Positions 5,853 to 14,731 of a DNA stretch of 42,801 bases are shown here, piece after piece. Below the pieces are notes generated by a model, which searched no databases, was not told the origin of the DNA, and worked only from the letters and a program-made list of their open reading frames with translations. How positions within the stretch are numbered: the stretch's first letter is position 1; the number at the start of each line of letters is the position of its first letter. The DNA is from Bacteroidales bacterium (GTDB lineage Bacteria; Bacteroidota; Bacteroidia; Bacteroidales; P3), in the NCBI GenBank assembly GCA_024400545.1, contig JAKSMO010000017.1, positions 1 through 42,801 of the forward strand. The letters run 5' to 3'. A program made the position numbers and the translations under genes.

Positions 5853-7030
5853 GAAAACCATTATTCCCGTTGTCCCCATTGTGGGACCAGTATTATCCTA
5901 ACGAGACTTTTTCGGAGTTTGGCAGTGAGGGCTGCGACGAACTACAGGCCGACGACATTCTCAACGATGATGTGAGAAATGCTTTTCAGGCAGTGGAGTC
6001 GTTGCCTATCAGGCAGGTGTATTTGTGGTTTTTGTCCAATAAGGATTCGTTTTCGCCTTCAACCCTGCTGTGGGGAATGAAGCATAATGGCCGCGACCCC
6101 ATTAGGAAACGCCAGGGCGGAGGTGTGTATGACGCAATATTTGTGCAGCGTCCGTTGCACACGGTGTATGAGCTGGACAATTTCCTAGCCGACTGCAACC
6201 ATAATTTGAGTCAAGGGGGGTATTTGGTTTGTTGCTGCAGAACCTCATCGGTGAAGAAGAAGGTGATGTATAGCAGGTATCCGAAGCCCATTAATCGCAT
6301 TTACTACGGTCTGCACTATTTGTGGCATCGGGTTTGTCCGAAGTTGAAGATCACCAAGCCGTTCTATTTTTGGGTTACTAAGGGTAATAACCGCACATTC
6401 CATCGTGTGGAGATTTTGGGCCGCCTGTATCATGCGGGGTTTGAGGTGGTGTATGAGAGCACGCCTCATGGTGAGTTTAGGGTGATAGCCCGAAAGGCCA
6501 AAGACCCGATAACAGTGGGAGTGCCCAGTTCCTCGCCCATTGCCAAATTAAGGCGAGTGGGCAAAAACGGTAAGATAATCACCGTGTATAAGTTCCGCAC
6601 GATGTATTCGTATAGCGAGTATTTGCAAGAGTATGTGTATCATCATCGTAAGTTGGACAATACCGGAAAGTTTTATAAGGATTATCGTGTGAATACGATT
6701 GGTTCGTTTTTGAGAAAGACTTGGTTGGACGAACTGCCGATGGTGGTGAATATGCTGAAGGGTGAAATGAAGCTGGTGGGAGTGCGACCTTTGTCGCGAC
6801 AATTTTTTGGTCTGTATTCGAAGGAGATGCAGGAATTGCGTATCAAGACCAAGCCCGGATTGCTGCCCCCGCTGTATTATGAAAAAGAACAGCCCGAAAC
6901 TTTGGAGGAAATTCAAGAGTCGGAACGCAGGTATTGTGAGGCTTATTTGCAGCATCCATTGCGTACCGATTGGAAATACTTCTGGGGTATTGTGAGCAAT
7001 ATATTGTTGAAGAAAAAACATTCTCATTAA
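5849..7030 (+). CDS. Initiating phosphoglycosyltransferase domain fused to a methyltransferase-like N-terminus
   Basis: A 393-residue protein. From about residue 228 on it matches the bacterial sugar-transferase (WcaJ/PglC-type monotopic PGT) core: YKFRTM (247-252), LDELP (293-297, the catalytic Asp-Glu pair) and LVGVRP (309-314). These enzymes move a sugar-1-phosphate from a UDP-sugar to undecaprenyl phosphate and so start glycan assembly. The usual membrane re-entrant helix just before the core is not visible. Instead residues 1-220 look like the C-terminal part of a class I methyltransferase (YDAIFVQRPLHTVYELDNFL at 94-113, then a GGYLVCC strand), without a recognisable SAM-binding glycine loop. 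How it reaches the membrane is unclear. The sugar-transferase call is firm; the N-terminal reading is tentative. Confidence 0.85.
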   Translation: MRKPLFPLSPLWDQYYPNETFSEFGSEGCDELQADDILNDDVRNAFQAVESLPIRQVYLWFLSNKDSFSPSTLLWGMKHNGRDPIRKRQGGGVYDAIFVQRPLHTVYELDNFLADCNHNLSQGGYLVCCCRTSSVKKKVMYSRYPKPINRIYYGLHYLWHRVCPKLKITKPFYFWVTKGNNRTFHRVEILGRLYHAGFEVVYESTPHGEFRVIARKAKDPITVGVPSSSPIAKLRRVGKNGKIITVYKFRTMYSYSEYLQEYVYHHRKLDNTGKFYKDYRVNTIGSFLRKTWLDELPMVVNMLKGEMKLVGVRPLSRQFFGLYSKEMQELRIKTKPGLLPPLYYEKEQPETLEEIQESERRYCEAYLQHPLRTDWKYFWGIVSNILLKKKHSH

Positions 7031-7048
7031 AATAAGACAACTAAAGTT

Positions 7049-7918
7049 ATGAGTGAAAACCAGGAATGGACAACAGTCATTAAACCCAAAGATAAGCTGT
7101 TGGCTGTAGATGTCAAAGAATTATGGCGTTATCGTGATCTGTTTACGTTGTTTGTGAAACGAGATATCACAACACAGTACAAACAAACAGTGCTGGGTCC
7201 GCTGTGGTTCATCGTTCAGCCTGCGATGACGGTGATAATGTATATGGTGGTCTTTGGCGGTATTGCTGGTATTGATACCGATGGCATTCCCCAGCCGCTG
7301 TTCTATCTGGCCGGTACTTGCATGTGGCAGTATTTTTCTGACTGCTTGGGTAAGACGTCGAATACGTTTGTGTCCAATAGCGGCTTGTTTGGCAAGGTGT
7401 ATTTTCCGAGATTGATTACTCCGTTGTCGAATGTGACGTCGAATCTGATGCGTTTTGGCATTCAGTTTGGTTTATTCCTTATTGTATATATCGTTTTGGC
7501 CATTATAGGATGTACGGCACATCTGACATGGTATGTGCTGCTGTTCCCCCTGCTGGTTGTTATGATGGCAGGTTTGGCGTTGGGCTTTGGTGTTGTGATT
7601 TCGAGTATGACTACCAAGTATAGAGACTTGCAGATTCTCTTTTCGTTCCTGACGAGCCTCTGGATGTATGCCACCCCGATTGTATATCCGCTGAGCCGAG
7701 TGGAAGGCAAGATTGTAATGGGGTTTGACTTGCATACAATCATGTGCTTGAACCCTGTTACCCCGGTGATGGAAACCTTTAAACATGGCTTTTTGGGCGC
7801 TGGAGAGTTTATTGGCTGGGGTTGGTTGGCCTATAGCTTTGTGTTTATGCTGGTTCTGTTGAGTTTGGGTGTGGTGGTGTTTAATAGAACTCAGAAGAGT
7901 TTCATGGATACAGTATAA
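7049..7918 (+). CDS. wzm: ABC-2 type polysaccharide exporter permease
   Basis: A 289-residue inner-membrane protein with about six hydrophobic segments. The N-terminal region contains LFVKRDITTQYKQTVLGPLW, the hallmark of Wzm/TagG/KpsM permeases (charged helix, then LGPLW). It pairs with the ATPase gene 51 nt downstream to flip the lipid-linked glycan across the inner membrane. In this class the chain is completed in the cytoplasm before export, so no Wzx flippase is needed, and none is seen. Confidence 0.95.
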   Translation: MSENQEWTTVIKPKDKLLAVDVKELWRYRDLFTLFVKRDITTQYKQTVLGPLWFIVQPAMTVIMYMVVFGGIAGIDTDGIPQPLFYLAGTCMWQYFSDCLGKTSNTFVSNSGLFGKVYFPRLITPLSNVTSNLMRFGIQFGLFLIVYIVLAIIGCTAHLTWYVLLFPLLVVMMAGLALGFGVVISSMTTKYRDLQILFSFLTSLWMYATPIVYPLSRVEGKIVMGFDLHTIMCLNPVTPVMETFKHGFLGAGEFIGWGWLAYSFVFMLVLLSLGVVVFNRTQKSFMDTV

Positions 7919-7969
7919 TAGGAGTGAGTGAAGTATTGGATGTGTATGAATTTGTAAAATCAAACAGTT

Positions 7970-9214
7970 ATGGCTACAGCAATTGAATTTAACAATATAT
8001 CTAAACAATATAGATTGGGTTTGGTTTCGACAAGAACATTGAGTCACGACCTTAACCGCTGGTGGACAGTGAATGTGCGAGGTAAGGAAGACCCCTATTT
8101 GAAGATTGGCGAAACCAACGATCGTACCCAGAAGGGTATGAGTGAGTATGTTTGGGCCTTGAAGAATATCGACTTTAAGGTGGAGCAGGGTGATGTGGTC
8201 GGCATTATTGGCCGTAATGGCGCCGGTAAGAGCACTTTGCTCAAAATTTTGTCGAAGATTACGGGTCCGACAACGGGAACTATTAAAGCGAAAGGCCGTA
8301 TCGGCTCGCTGCTGGAGGTGGGCACAGGATTCCACCCTGAGATGACGGGCCGCGAGAATATCTTTCTGAATGGTGCCATCCTGGGTATGACTAAGGCCGA
8401 GATTGCCAGGAAATTGGATGAGATTGTGGATTTCAGCGGGTGTGAGCGATATATCGATACTCCGGTGAAGCGTTACAGCTCGGGTATGACAGTACGCTTA
8501 GGCTTTGCTGTTGCCGCTTTCTTGGAACCTGAGATTCTGGTGGTGGACGAGGTGTTGGCTGTGGGCGATGCCGAATTCCAGAAGAAAGCTATTGGCAAGA
8601 TGCAGGATGTGAGTAGCGGCGAGGGCCGTACGGTGTTGTTTGTGAGCCATAATATGTCGAGTATCCAGCAGTTGTGCAAACATGGTGTGTTGCTAAAAGA
8701 TGGCATGGTGGAGAAGATGGGCGACGTGGCCGATGTGGTGGATTATTACTTGAGTAATATGAAAACCATTAATGACTTTAATAGAAATGGCAACGGCAAC
8801 GTATTGGCCAAGGATTTCAGAATGAATACTGAAAAGGTTGAGCTGGGTGAGGATTTGGTGATTGATGTGGATTTGGTGGCACAGCGCGACACGGATATAG
8901 TGGATATTAGTTTTGATATCCTGGATGAGCAAGGTAAGCAGATAGCCCATGTTTCGAATTACGATGACCAATACCGTATCGACCACATGAGCAAAGGCGA
9001 GTGCAGAAGTGTTCGTTGTCATATAAAGAATGTCAATCTGGCTCCGGGGTGCTATACCTCAAGTATTTGGGTCGGTAATCCATACACTACGCATGATATG
9101 GTTTGGGGTTGTGTGCGATTCCGAGTGGATCAAAATGAAGTCTTTATCAAGCGCATTACTCCCTATGACGAGACATCGAGAGTGGTGCTGCAGTCGGAGT
9201 GGTCCACAATTTAA
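7970..9214 (+). CDS. wzt: ABC polysaccharide exporter ATPase with C-terminal glycan-binding domain
   Basis: A 414-residue protein. The ATPase domain has Walker A GRNGAGKS (81-88), the signature YSSGM (169-173), Walker B ILVVDE (189-194) and the switch His227. Residues from about 265 form an extra domain like the Wzt C-terminal beta-sandwich. In studied systems such as E. coli O9a that domain recognises a modified non-reducing chain end before export. Its presence predicts that this glycan carries a terminal modification. The 51-nt gap after wzm is one of the larger gaps in the operon. Confidence 0.95.
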   Translation: MATAIEFNNISKQYRLGLVSTRTLSHDLNRWWTVNVRGKEDPYLKIGETNDRTQKGMSEYVWALKNIDFKVEQGDVVGIIGRNGAGKSTLLKILSKITGPTTGTIKAKGRIGSLLEVGTGFHPEMTGRENIFLNGAILGMTKAEIARKLDEIVDFSGCERYIDTPVKRYSSGMTVRLGFAVAAFLEPEILVVDEVLAVGDAEFQKKAIGKMQDVSSGEGRTVLFVSHNMSSIQQLCKHGVLLKDGMVEKMGDVADVVDYYLSNMKTINDFNRNGNGNVLAKDFRMNTEKVELGEDLVIDVDLVAQRDTDIVDISFDILDEQGKQIAHVSNYDDQYRIDHMSKGECRSVRCHIKNVNLAPGCYTSSIWVGNPYTTHDMVWGCVRFRVDQNEVFIKRITPYDETSRVVLQSEWSTI

Positions 9215-9221
9215 TAGATAG

Positions 9222-10244
9222 ATGGGAGTTGTATTAAGCATATTAGTCGTTTCGCATAATCAGTGTGGTTTGCTTCCGCGCTGTTTGGACAGTGTGTTGT
9301 CGCAGAAGCTGAATGTCAGTTACGAGGTAATCGTATCAGACGACAGATCGACGGACGGTACCTGGGAATTGATAGAAGACTATATGCGCCGCTATCCCGG
9401 AATTGTGAAAGGGGTGCATTGCAACTCTGACGAATGTAATCCGATAAACAGGTCGGAGCGTTGCGGGTGGAACAAGGCCACAGCGTATAAAAATTGTGAG
9501 GGTGACTTTTTTGTGAATATTGATGCTGACGACTATCTGAAAAGTGTTGATATCTATCAGCTTCAACTGGATATGTTGATGTCGCATCCCGATTGCTATC
9601 TTTGTCAGCAAAAGGTATGGCAGGTGAATGATGGCGATCCTTTGGAAAAAGGATATGCCTGGCCAAACGACGAATGGCTGAAAGAGGGCATGATACTTAC
9701 CCCCAAAGAGGTGGTGTGTTATGATATGCGGGGTGTGAATACTACCTATATGATTAGAAGGAACAAAGATGTGGACCCTGTAGGTTTGTATGGGAAGCAC
9801 TTTGATGATTCGGTGATAACGTTGCATCATTTGCAATATGGCAATGTGGTGTTGATTGACAGGGCTGATTATGTGTGGGTGCAGTATAAAAATAGTATAA
9901 GCAACTCGGTGCGAGGTGATGTGTTGATGGTGGAGCGGTCGCTGCTACCTTTCACCCATGCTATGTATATACCCAAATTTCGGGATTTGTTTTTGGAAAG
10001 AATGAATCTTGATTTGTACCATTTGTTGAGGAGATGTGTGGTAGGGGGACTGGAATTGAATGATGAGCAGAAGGCATATTGGGGGCAACACAAGGGTTTT
10101 ATTTTCCAATTTGTTGTGGGTCGGAAGAAAGGACTGTTGGCGCGATTAAGAGTGGCAAGGGCTTTTTTGATTTGTAGGAAGAATAGGAAAAAGGGATCCT
10201 CAAAACAGGAGATTAACAGGCTGTATAACTTATTGGTAGGTTAG
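9222..10244 (+). CDS. Family 2 glycosyltransferase
   Basis: A 340-residue GT-A enzyme. It opens with a nucleotide-binding strand and VSDDRSTDGT (38-47), and has the metal-binding DADD at 101-104, both standard for GT2 inverting transferases. It probably adds one sugar of the repeat unit at the cytoplasmic face of the inner membrane. Donor and acceptor cannot be told. It begins 7 nt after wzt. The C-terminal 60 residues are rich in Lys and Arg, which may help membrane association. Confidence 0.92.
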   Translation: MGVVLSILVVSHNQCGLLPRCLDSVLSQKLNVSYEVIVSDDRSTDGTWELIEDYMRRYPGIVKGVHCNSDECNPINRSERCGWNKATAYKNCEGDFFVNIDADDYLKSVDIYQLQLDMLMSHPDCYLCQQKVWQVNDGDPLEKGYAWPNDEWLKEGMILTPKEVVCYDMRGVNTTYMIRRNKDVDPVGLYGKHFDDSVITLHHLQYGNVVLIDRADYVWVQYKNSISNSVRGDVLMVERSLLPFTHAMYIPKFRDLFLERMNLDLYHLLRRCVVGGLELNDEQKAYWGQHKGFIFQFVVGRKKGLLARLRVARAFLICRKNRKKGSSKQEINRLYNLLVG

Positions 10245-10251
10245 CGTAGTT

Positions 10252-11187
10252 ATGATAAATCAGGAACAGCCATTGGTTAGTATTTGTTGCTTGACTTATA
10301 ATCATGCTGCTTTCGTGGCGGAATGCCTTGAGGGCTTTTTGATGCAGCAAACAAACTTTGGCGTTGAAATACTGGTTCATGATGATGCTTCGACCGACGG
10401 CACTGAAGAGATTATCAGAAGCTATGCGGAGAAATATCCGGAGAAGATATTTCCGCTGTATGAGGAAGAGAATCAGTATTCCAAAGGACTAAACGTTTTG
10501 ATGGATTATGAATATAATTATTCGCGAGCCAGAGGCAAGTATATCGCATATTGTGAGGGGGATGATTATTGGACTGATCCATTGAAGCTTCAGAAACAGA
10601 TTGACTTTATGGAGTCGCATCCTGAGTATTCGGTCTGTTTTCATAGATGTACTCATTTGTATGCTCAAACTGGAAAAACCGAGGAGGACAAATGCGGCGA
10701 ATATTTTAAGAATGGAGAAGAGGGGCAGGACATTACGTTGGAGATGTTCTTTAAAAGCTGGATAACCCAGCCGTTAACTATGGTCTTTAGAAAATCGCTG
10801 TTCACTTTGGAGTGGTACAAAAAGTATAAGTATTATCGCGATATGCATGAGATATACCATCTGTTGAATGTGGGCAAAGGCTATCTGTTTGGATTTAACG
10901 GAGGTGTGTATAGGTACCATTCGGGCGGAATACACAGTATGTTGTCGAGAAGGGATTTTTGTAATGTTTCGCTGCCGATTGACAGAGAGTTTTATCAGGT
11001 TTCGCCATCGATTTATAGCAAAAGAGTATATTGTTCAACCTTGCAGGAGTGTTTTTTGCTCTATGCCGGTGAGAGTAGGAGAAAAGCATTGAAGTATTGG
11101 TTGGAATATGCAAGAGTGTCGGAAGATTGGAAGCGAGTGATTAAGTTTTTCTGGTTGATAATGAAGAAAGGCAATGTGCGTCAGTAA
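10252..11187 (+). CDS. Family 2 glycosyltransferase
   Basis: A 311-residue GT2 enzyme with HDDASTDGT (43-51) and EGDDYW (102-107), the nucleotide- and metal-binding sites. The EGDDYW form is common in capsule and O-antigen transferases of Bacteroidetes and Firmicutes. It starts 7 nt after the previous gene, and its end overlaps the start of the adenylation gene by 14 nt. Sugar specificity unknown. Confidence 0.93.
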   Translation: MINQEQPLVSICCLTYNHAAFVAECLEGFLMQQTNFGVEILVHDDASTDGTEEIIRSYAEKYPEKIFPLYEEENQYSKGLNVLMDYEYNYSRARGKYIAYCEGDDYWTDPLKLQKQIDFMESHPEYSVCFHRCTHLYAQTGKTEEDKCGEYFKNGEEGQDITLEMFFKSWITQPLTMVFRKSLFTLEWYKKYKYYRDMHEIYHLLNVGKGYLFGFNGGVYRYHSGGIHSMLSRRDFCNVSLPIDREFYQVSPSIYSKRVYCSTLQECFLLYAGESRRKALKYWLEYARVSEDWKRVIKFFWLIMKKGNVRQ

Positions 11188-12688
11188 TTTTGAACAACAG
11201 ATATTGTGCCCCTTGTCTGACCATTTGATAAATGGCGGAGCAAGGGAGGCATTTCTTATAGCAGGAACAACCTACAGCTATGCCCAGCTGAAGGATTGTG
11301 TGATGAAGATACGTGGTGCTGTTTCACAAAGTGGCAGCGATGAGAAGGTCTGGGCATTGGCGGTGCATGACGATTTGGAAACCTACGCTTCGATTATTGC
11401 TTTATGGATGGAGGGTAGGGCATATGTGCCTCTGCATCCCAATCAGCCTTTGGAAAGGAATTTGAATATAATAGAACAAGTAGGGACCAGGCATTTGCTG
11501 GACTCGGCTACGGATTCTGTCTATATCAATTCGGCCACAGAGATTATCACTACATCAGCACTGCAAGGTACAGAATGTGATTTGCGCGAATGGCAGTCTG
11601 TTTCGGACAACGAATTGGGCTACATCTTGTTTACTTCGGGCAGCACGGGAGTGCCCAAAGGAGTGTGCATTTCGAGAAGAAACATCTCTGCTTTTATCGA
11701 TTCGTTTTGGCAGACTGGAATAGAGCTGGGCAGCACTGATCGCTGTTTGCAGGCTTTTGATCTGACATTTGATGTCAGTGTGCAATCGTTTTTGGTGGCA
11801 TTGATTAAAGGTGCCTGTGTGTGTACGATACCATATGGTCAGGTGAAATATTTGTATGCGGCATCGTTGATGATAGATGAAGGTATTACTTTTGGAGCTA
11901 TGGCACCCTCGATGTTGACGTATTTGCGCCCCTATTTTGATGAACTGGAAATTCCGGCATTGAAAGCGTGTATTTTAACAGCAGAGGCCTGTCCCGTTGA
12001 TTTGATGGAGGATTGGTATAAATGTGCAGTAAATACGGAGATATATGATTTTTACGGGCCCACCGAAGCAACGATATATTGTACGTATTATAAATTGAAC
12101 CGAGCAGAAGAAAATCTGTCGGCCAATGGGATTATTTCGATAGGTAAGCCATTGGCCAATGTGACCGCCGTTATTCTGGACGAAAAGGGTAAGGAACTCG
12201 GTGTTGGGGATAAAGGAGAGCTGTGTGTGGCCGGCGATCAGATAACACCCGGTTATTGGAAGAACGATGAAAAAAACACCACTTCGTTTTTTGAAATGGA
12301 GTTGAACGGCGAGAAGAAAAGGTTCTATAGAACCGGTGACTTATGCTATTGGGATGGGAGTGGGAACATTATTTATTTGGGAAGAATTGACCAACAAGCC
12401 AAGATCCAAGGGTACAGAGTGGAACTGGGCGAGATAGAATATCATGCCAGGCGATACTATAACAACGAGAAAAGGGTTGTGGCATTGGCATTCCAAAATG
12501 AAAAAAATCTCACAGAGGTAGCACTCTTTATTGAATCGGAAGAGCAGAATACGCAAGAACTGGTAGAATATTTGAAGGATAAAATGCCTCATTATATGAT
12601 TCCGTCGCAATATTTATTTGAACCTTCATTTCCGTTGAATAATTCAGATAAAATTGATAGGACGGCTTTAAAACAAAGATTATTATGA
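11174..12688 (+). CDS. Stand-alone NRPS-type adenylation enzyme
   Basis: A 504-residue adenylate-forming enzyme of the amino-acid-activating (NRPS A domain / DltA) group. Core motifs are present: FTSGSTGVPKG (about 153-163), YGPTE (about 294-298), YRTGD (about 385-389), IDQQAKIQGYRVELGEIE, and a C-terminal NNSDKIDR that keeps the catalytic lysine. The A4 motif FDLTFDVSV keeps the Asp that holds the alpha-amino group, so an amino acid substrate is more likely than a fatty acid. My hand alignment of the ten specificity positions reads D-V-Q-A-I-T-F-I-Y-K, which I cannot match to a known substrate. It should load the carrier protein encoded directly downstream (4-nt overlap). DltA-like D-alanine activation is one possibility. 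Confidence 0.9.
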   Translation: MCVSNFEQQILCPLSDHLINGGAREAFLIAGTTYSYAQLKDCVMKIRGAVSQSGSDEKVWALAVHDDLETYASIIALWMEGRAYVPLHPNQPLERNLNIIEQVGTRHLLDSATDSVYINSATEIITTSALQGTECDLREWQSVSDNELGYILFTSGSTGVPKGVCISRRNISAFIDSFWQTGIELGSTDRCLQAFDLTFDVSVQSFLVALIKGACVCTIPYGQVKYLYAASLMIDEGITFGAMAPSMLTYLRPYFDELEIPALKACILTAEACPVDLMEDWYKCAVNTEIYDFYGPTEATIYCTYYKLNRAEENLSANGIISIGKPLANVTAVILDEKGKELGVGDKGELCVAGDQITPGYWKNDEKNTTSFFEMELNGEKKRFYRTGDLCYWDGSGNIIYLGRIDQQAKIQGYRVELGEIEYHARRYYNNEKRVVALAFQNEKNLTEVALFIESEEQNTQELVEYLKDKMPHYMIPSQYLFEPSFPLNNSDKIDRTALKQRLL

Positions 12689-12927
12689 CTAGAGAAGAGA
12701 TAGTGTCGAAAATTGAACCTATTGCACAGAAGGTGTTTATGCAACCGTCGTTGGTAATTGACGACAACCTTAGTGCGGCAACTGTGCCTACCTGGACATC
12801 GCTCACTTTTACTCAGTTTCTGACTGAACTTGAAGGCTTATTTGCCATTAAGTTTAAGATGATGGAAATATTGAAGATGAAAAATATGGGTGCTATTATT
12901 GATACGGTGGTTAGTCATCTTAAGTAA
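12685..12927 (+). CDS. Acyl/peptidyl carrier protein
   Basis: An 80-residue carrier protein. The predicted phosphopantetheine attachment site is Ser39 in TWTSLTFTQF; the usual DSL triplet is TSL here. The length and four-helix pattern fit ACP/PCP/DltC domains. It overlaps the adenylation gene by 4 nt and the next gene by 1 nt, so the three are very likely made together. Its partner should be the upstream ligase, with the thioester-bound group then passed on by the downstream gene product. Confidence 0.85.
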   Translation: MTREEIVSKIEPIAQKVFMQPSLVIDDNLSAATVPTWTSLTFTQFLTELEGLFAIKFKMMEILKMKNMGAIIDTVVSHLK

Positions 12928-13988
12928 TGAGTGCGGAAACGGTAGAAATAAAATTATTCACAGTAAAGGACCTAAGGGCCTGGTTGTATAAGAATCAGGT
13001 GATTGACGGACTGACTGCCAGTGTTGTGACTAAATGCAGGGCAGAGGCTATTGTCAATAATCCGTATGTAAAAGAGGATGATCCTGTAGCCGCCGCCATT
13101 TATGATGCTGGTCAGTTGGCAGCATATACCGCATCGTTTCCAGATGAGATAAATGGAGAACGAGTGTGGTGGTTTAGTTCTTTGTGGTGCCACGAGGCAT
13201 TTCAAGGACAAGGCTATCCACTAATTGCAATCGGAAGTCTTTGTGAGGCAAGAGAGGGTGAGGCTTTCTTCGACATGTGGGGGGCGGAAGAAACGGTAGG
13301 GATATTTAATTATCTAGGGTTGGAATGTTCGTACTTTGAAGAGTATGTTCTATCAAAGCGCTTTTTTTCAACTGAACTCTTGAAGAATCGCATTTCGTCA
13401 TTCTTTTGGGAAATCAAAGAGCAGAAAAAATGTAGGCTTAAGTCCATAACGGAAAAGATTGCGGCGGCGCAGTATGAGATAGAATATGTGAATTTTATTG
13501 ACGAAGAGTTATACGCGTTCATCAAAACTAATGCCAAGAAAGATTTGTGGACAAGGTCGAGAGAGATGATGAATTGGATAATGGCGTATTCGTTTATTCA
13601 TCAGGCTCCGTTATCTAACAGGGTGGATTGGTCGAGCCATTTTAGTGATAATAGAAGTAGATATTGGCGCTCGGGAGTTAAAGTTATAGAAGATGGTAAA
13701 TTGGTGGGATTCTTTATGATAAGAGAAGCTACCGACGATTTGTCGTTGAAGTATATTTATTATATTGAAGATAAAAAGGAGTTGGTGTTTGAGGCTGTGA
13801 TGGAGCATATTGTGAAGTTGGACAAATATCAATTTTCGACAAGGAATAAAGAATTAAGAGACTTTGTGGTTGGAGAAGGATTCTACGATAGGCAGACGGT
13901 CACAAAGGTTTCTTTTTCTCATCCCGATAGTTTTAGAGTACCTCAGGATGCAGAATCACAGGGGGGAGATGGTGATGGATTTGTATGA
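12927..13988 (+). CDS. GNAT-like protein, probable acyl or aminoacyl transferase acting with the carrier protein
   Basis: A 353-residue protein I do not recognise as a named family. Residues about 60-135 resemble a GNAT acyltransferase core: strands on either side of WCHEAFQGQGYPLIAIGSL (about 87-105), which is close to the GNAT acyl-CoA/pantetheine loop. A second segment (about 220-325) with an IEDGKLVGFFMIR strand may be another GNAT-like half, as in tandem-GNAT transferases. Because it sits in a 3-gene block with a ligase and a carrier protein, I infer that it takes the carrier-bound group and adds it to an amino sugar. The last 20 residues are Gly- and Asp-rich. The fold call is moderate and the reaction is inference. 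Confidence 0.55.
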   Translation: MSAETVEIKLFTVKDLRAWLYKNQVIDGLTASVVTKCRAEAIVNNPYVKEDDPVAAAIYDAGQLAAYTASFPDEINGERVWWFSSLWCHEAFQGQGYPLIAIGSLCEAREGEAFFDMWGAEETVGIFNYLGLECSYFEEYVLSKRFFSTELLKNRISSFFWEIKEQKKCRLKSITEKIAAAQYEIEYVNFIDEELYAFIKTNAKKDLWTRSREMMNWIMAYSFIHQAPLSNRVDWSSHFSDNRSRYWRSGVKVIEDGKLVGFFMIREATDDLSLKYIYYIEDKKELVFEAVMEHIVKLDKYQFSTRNKELRDFVVGEGFYDRQTVTKVSFSHPDSFRVPQDAESQGGDGDGFV

Positions 13989-14722
13989 TTAGCAATGGTA
14001 TAGGTATGGATCTGAAGAAAGGGATAAAGAAACTTGTAGGGTATGCCAAGAAACATCTGTATAGTCAGGTTGATGTCTTTTTGTTTCATGCTGTTTCTGA
14101 ACAGTTTGACGAAAAGAAAAATTTAAGAGTTGATTGGATTTCAACGCAGGAATTCAAGCAATTGGTAACGAAGATTAGTCGAGATTACGTTTTTGTTTCG
14201 TTGGAAGAGGCCCAAAAAATACTTGACCACAAGATAAGGAAAGGGAGAGCAAAGTATGCAGTGCTGACTTGTGATGACGGGTATCGCTCGGTGTTGGACA
14301 TCCTGCCTTTTTTGGAGGCTAAGGAAATACCGATCACGTTGTTTTTAAACCCGAAATATCTTGATGGAGTAAGTAAGCGAGAGGACTATGTAGAGAGTCC
14401 AGAGTACATTGGTTTTGAGGATTTGAGGAATTTGAACGCAAAATATGTGAGTATAGGCATGCACGGCTATGAGCATGTAGATGCAACAAAACAAGAGCCA
14501 GAAGCTTTTAGAGCATCCTTGAGGGAGTGCGTAAGCTACTTAAATTCACAGAAATGCTTTATTCCATATTTCGCATACACATGGGGCAAGTGCAATCAGA
14601 TGACCCAAGAAATATTGACAGAAGAGGGCATTGTCCCAGTTTTTGCAGATGGTAAGTCGAATTATGGATATTGCCAAGGTATAAGTCGTAAAGCAATTGA
14701 GTGTTATCAGAATAAAAAGTAA
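13985..14722 (+). CDS. NodB-type polysaccharide deacetylase
   Basis: A 245-residue carbohydrate esterase family 4 protein. It has TCDDG (95-99; Asp97 as base, Asp98 as metal ligand), H-x-x-x-H at 160-164 (His160 and His164) and an FAYTWG third motif near 196-201. Such enzymes remove N- or O-acetyl groups from sugars. No signal peptide is seen, so it would work in the cytoplasm on a precursor or lipid-linked intermediate. Exposing an amine here would create the acceptor that the upstream ligase/carrier/GNAT set needs, which fits its 4-nt overlap with the GNAT-like gene. A second ATG at residue 8 (14006) is possible. Confidence 0.85.
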   Translation: MISNGIGMDLKKGIKKLVGYAKKHLYSQVDVFLFHAVSEQFDEKKNLRVDWISTQEFKQLVTKISRDYVFVSLEEAQKILDHKIRKGRAKYAVLTCDDGYRSVLDILPFLEAKEIPITLFLNPKYLDGVSKREDYVESPEYIGFEDLRNLNAKYVSIGMHGYEHVDATKQEPEAFRASLRECVSYLNSQKCFIPYFAYTWGKCNQMTQEILTEEGIVPVFADGKSNYGYCQGISRKAIECYQNKK

Positions 14723-14731
14723 TACGGACCA

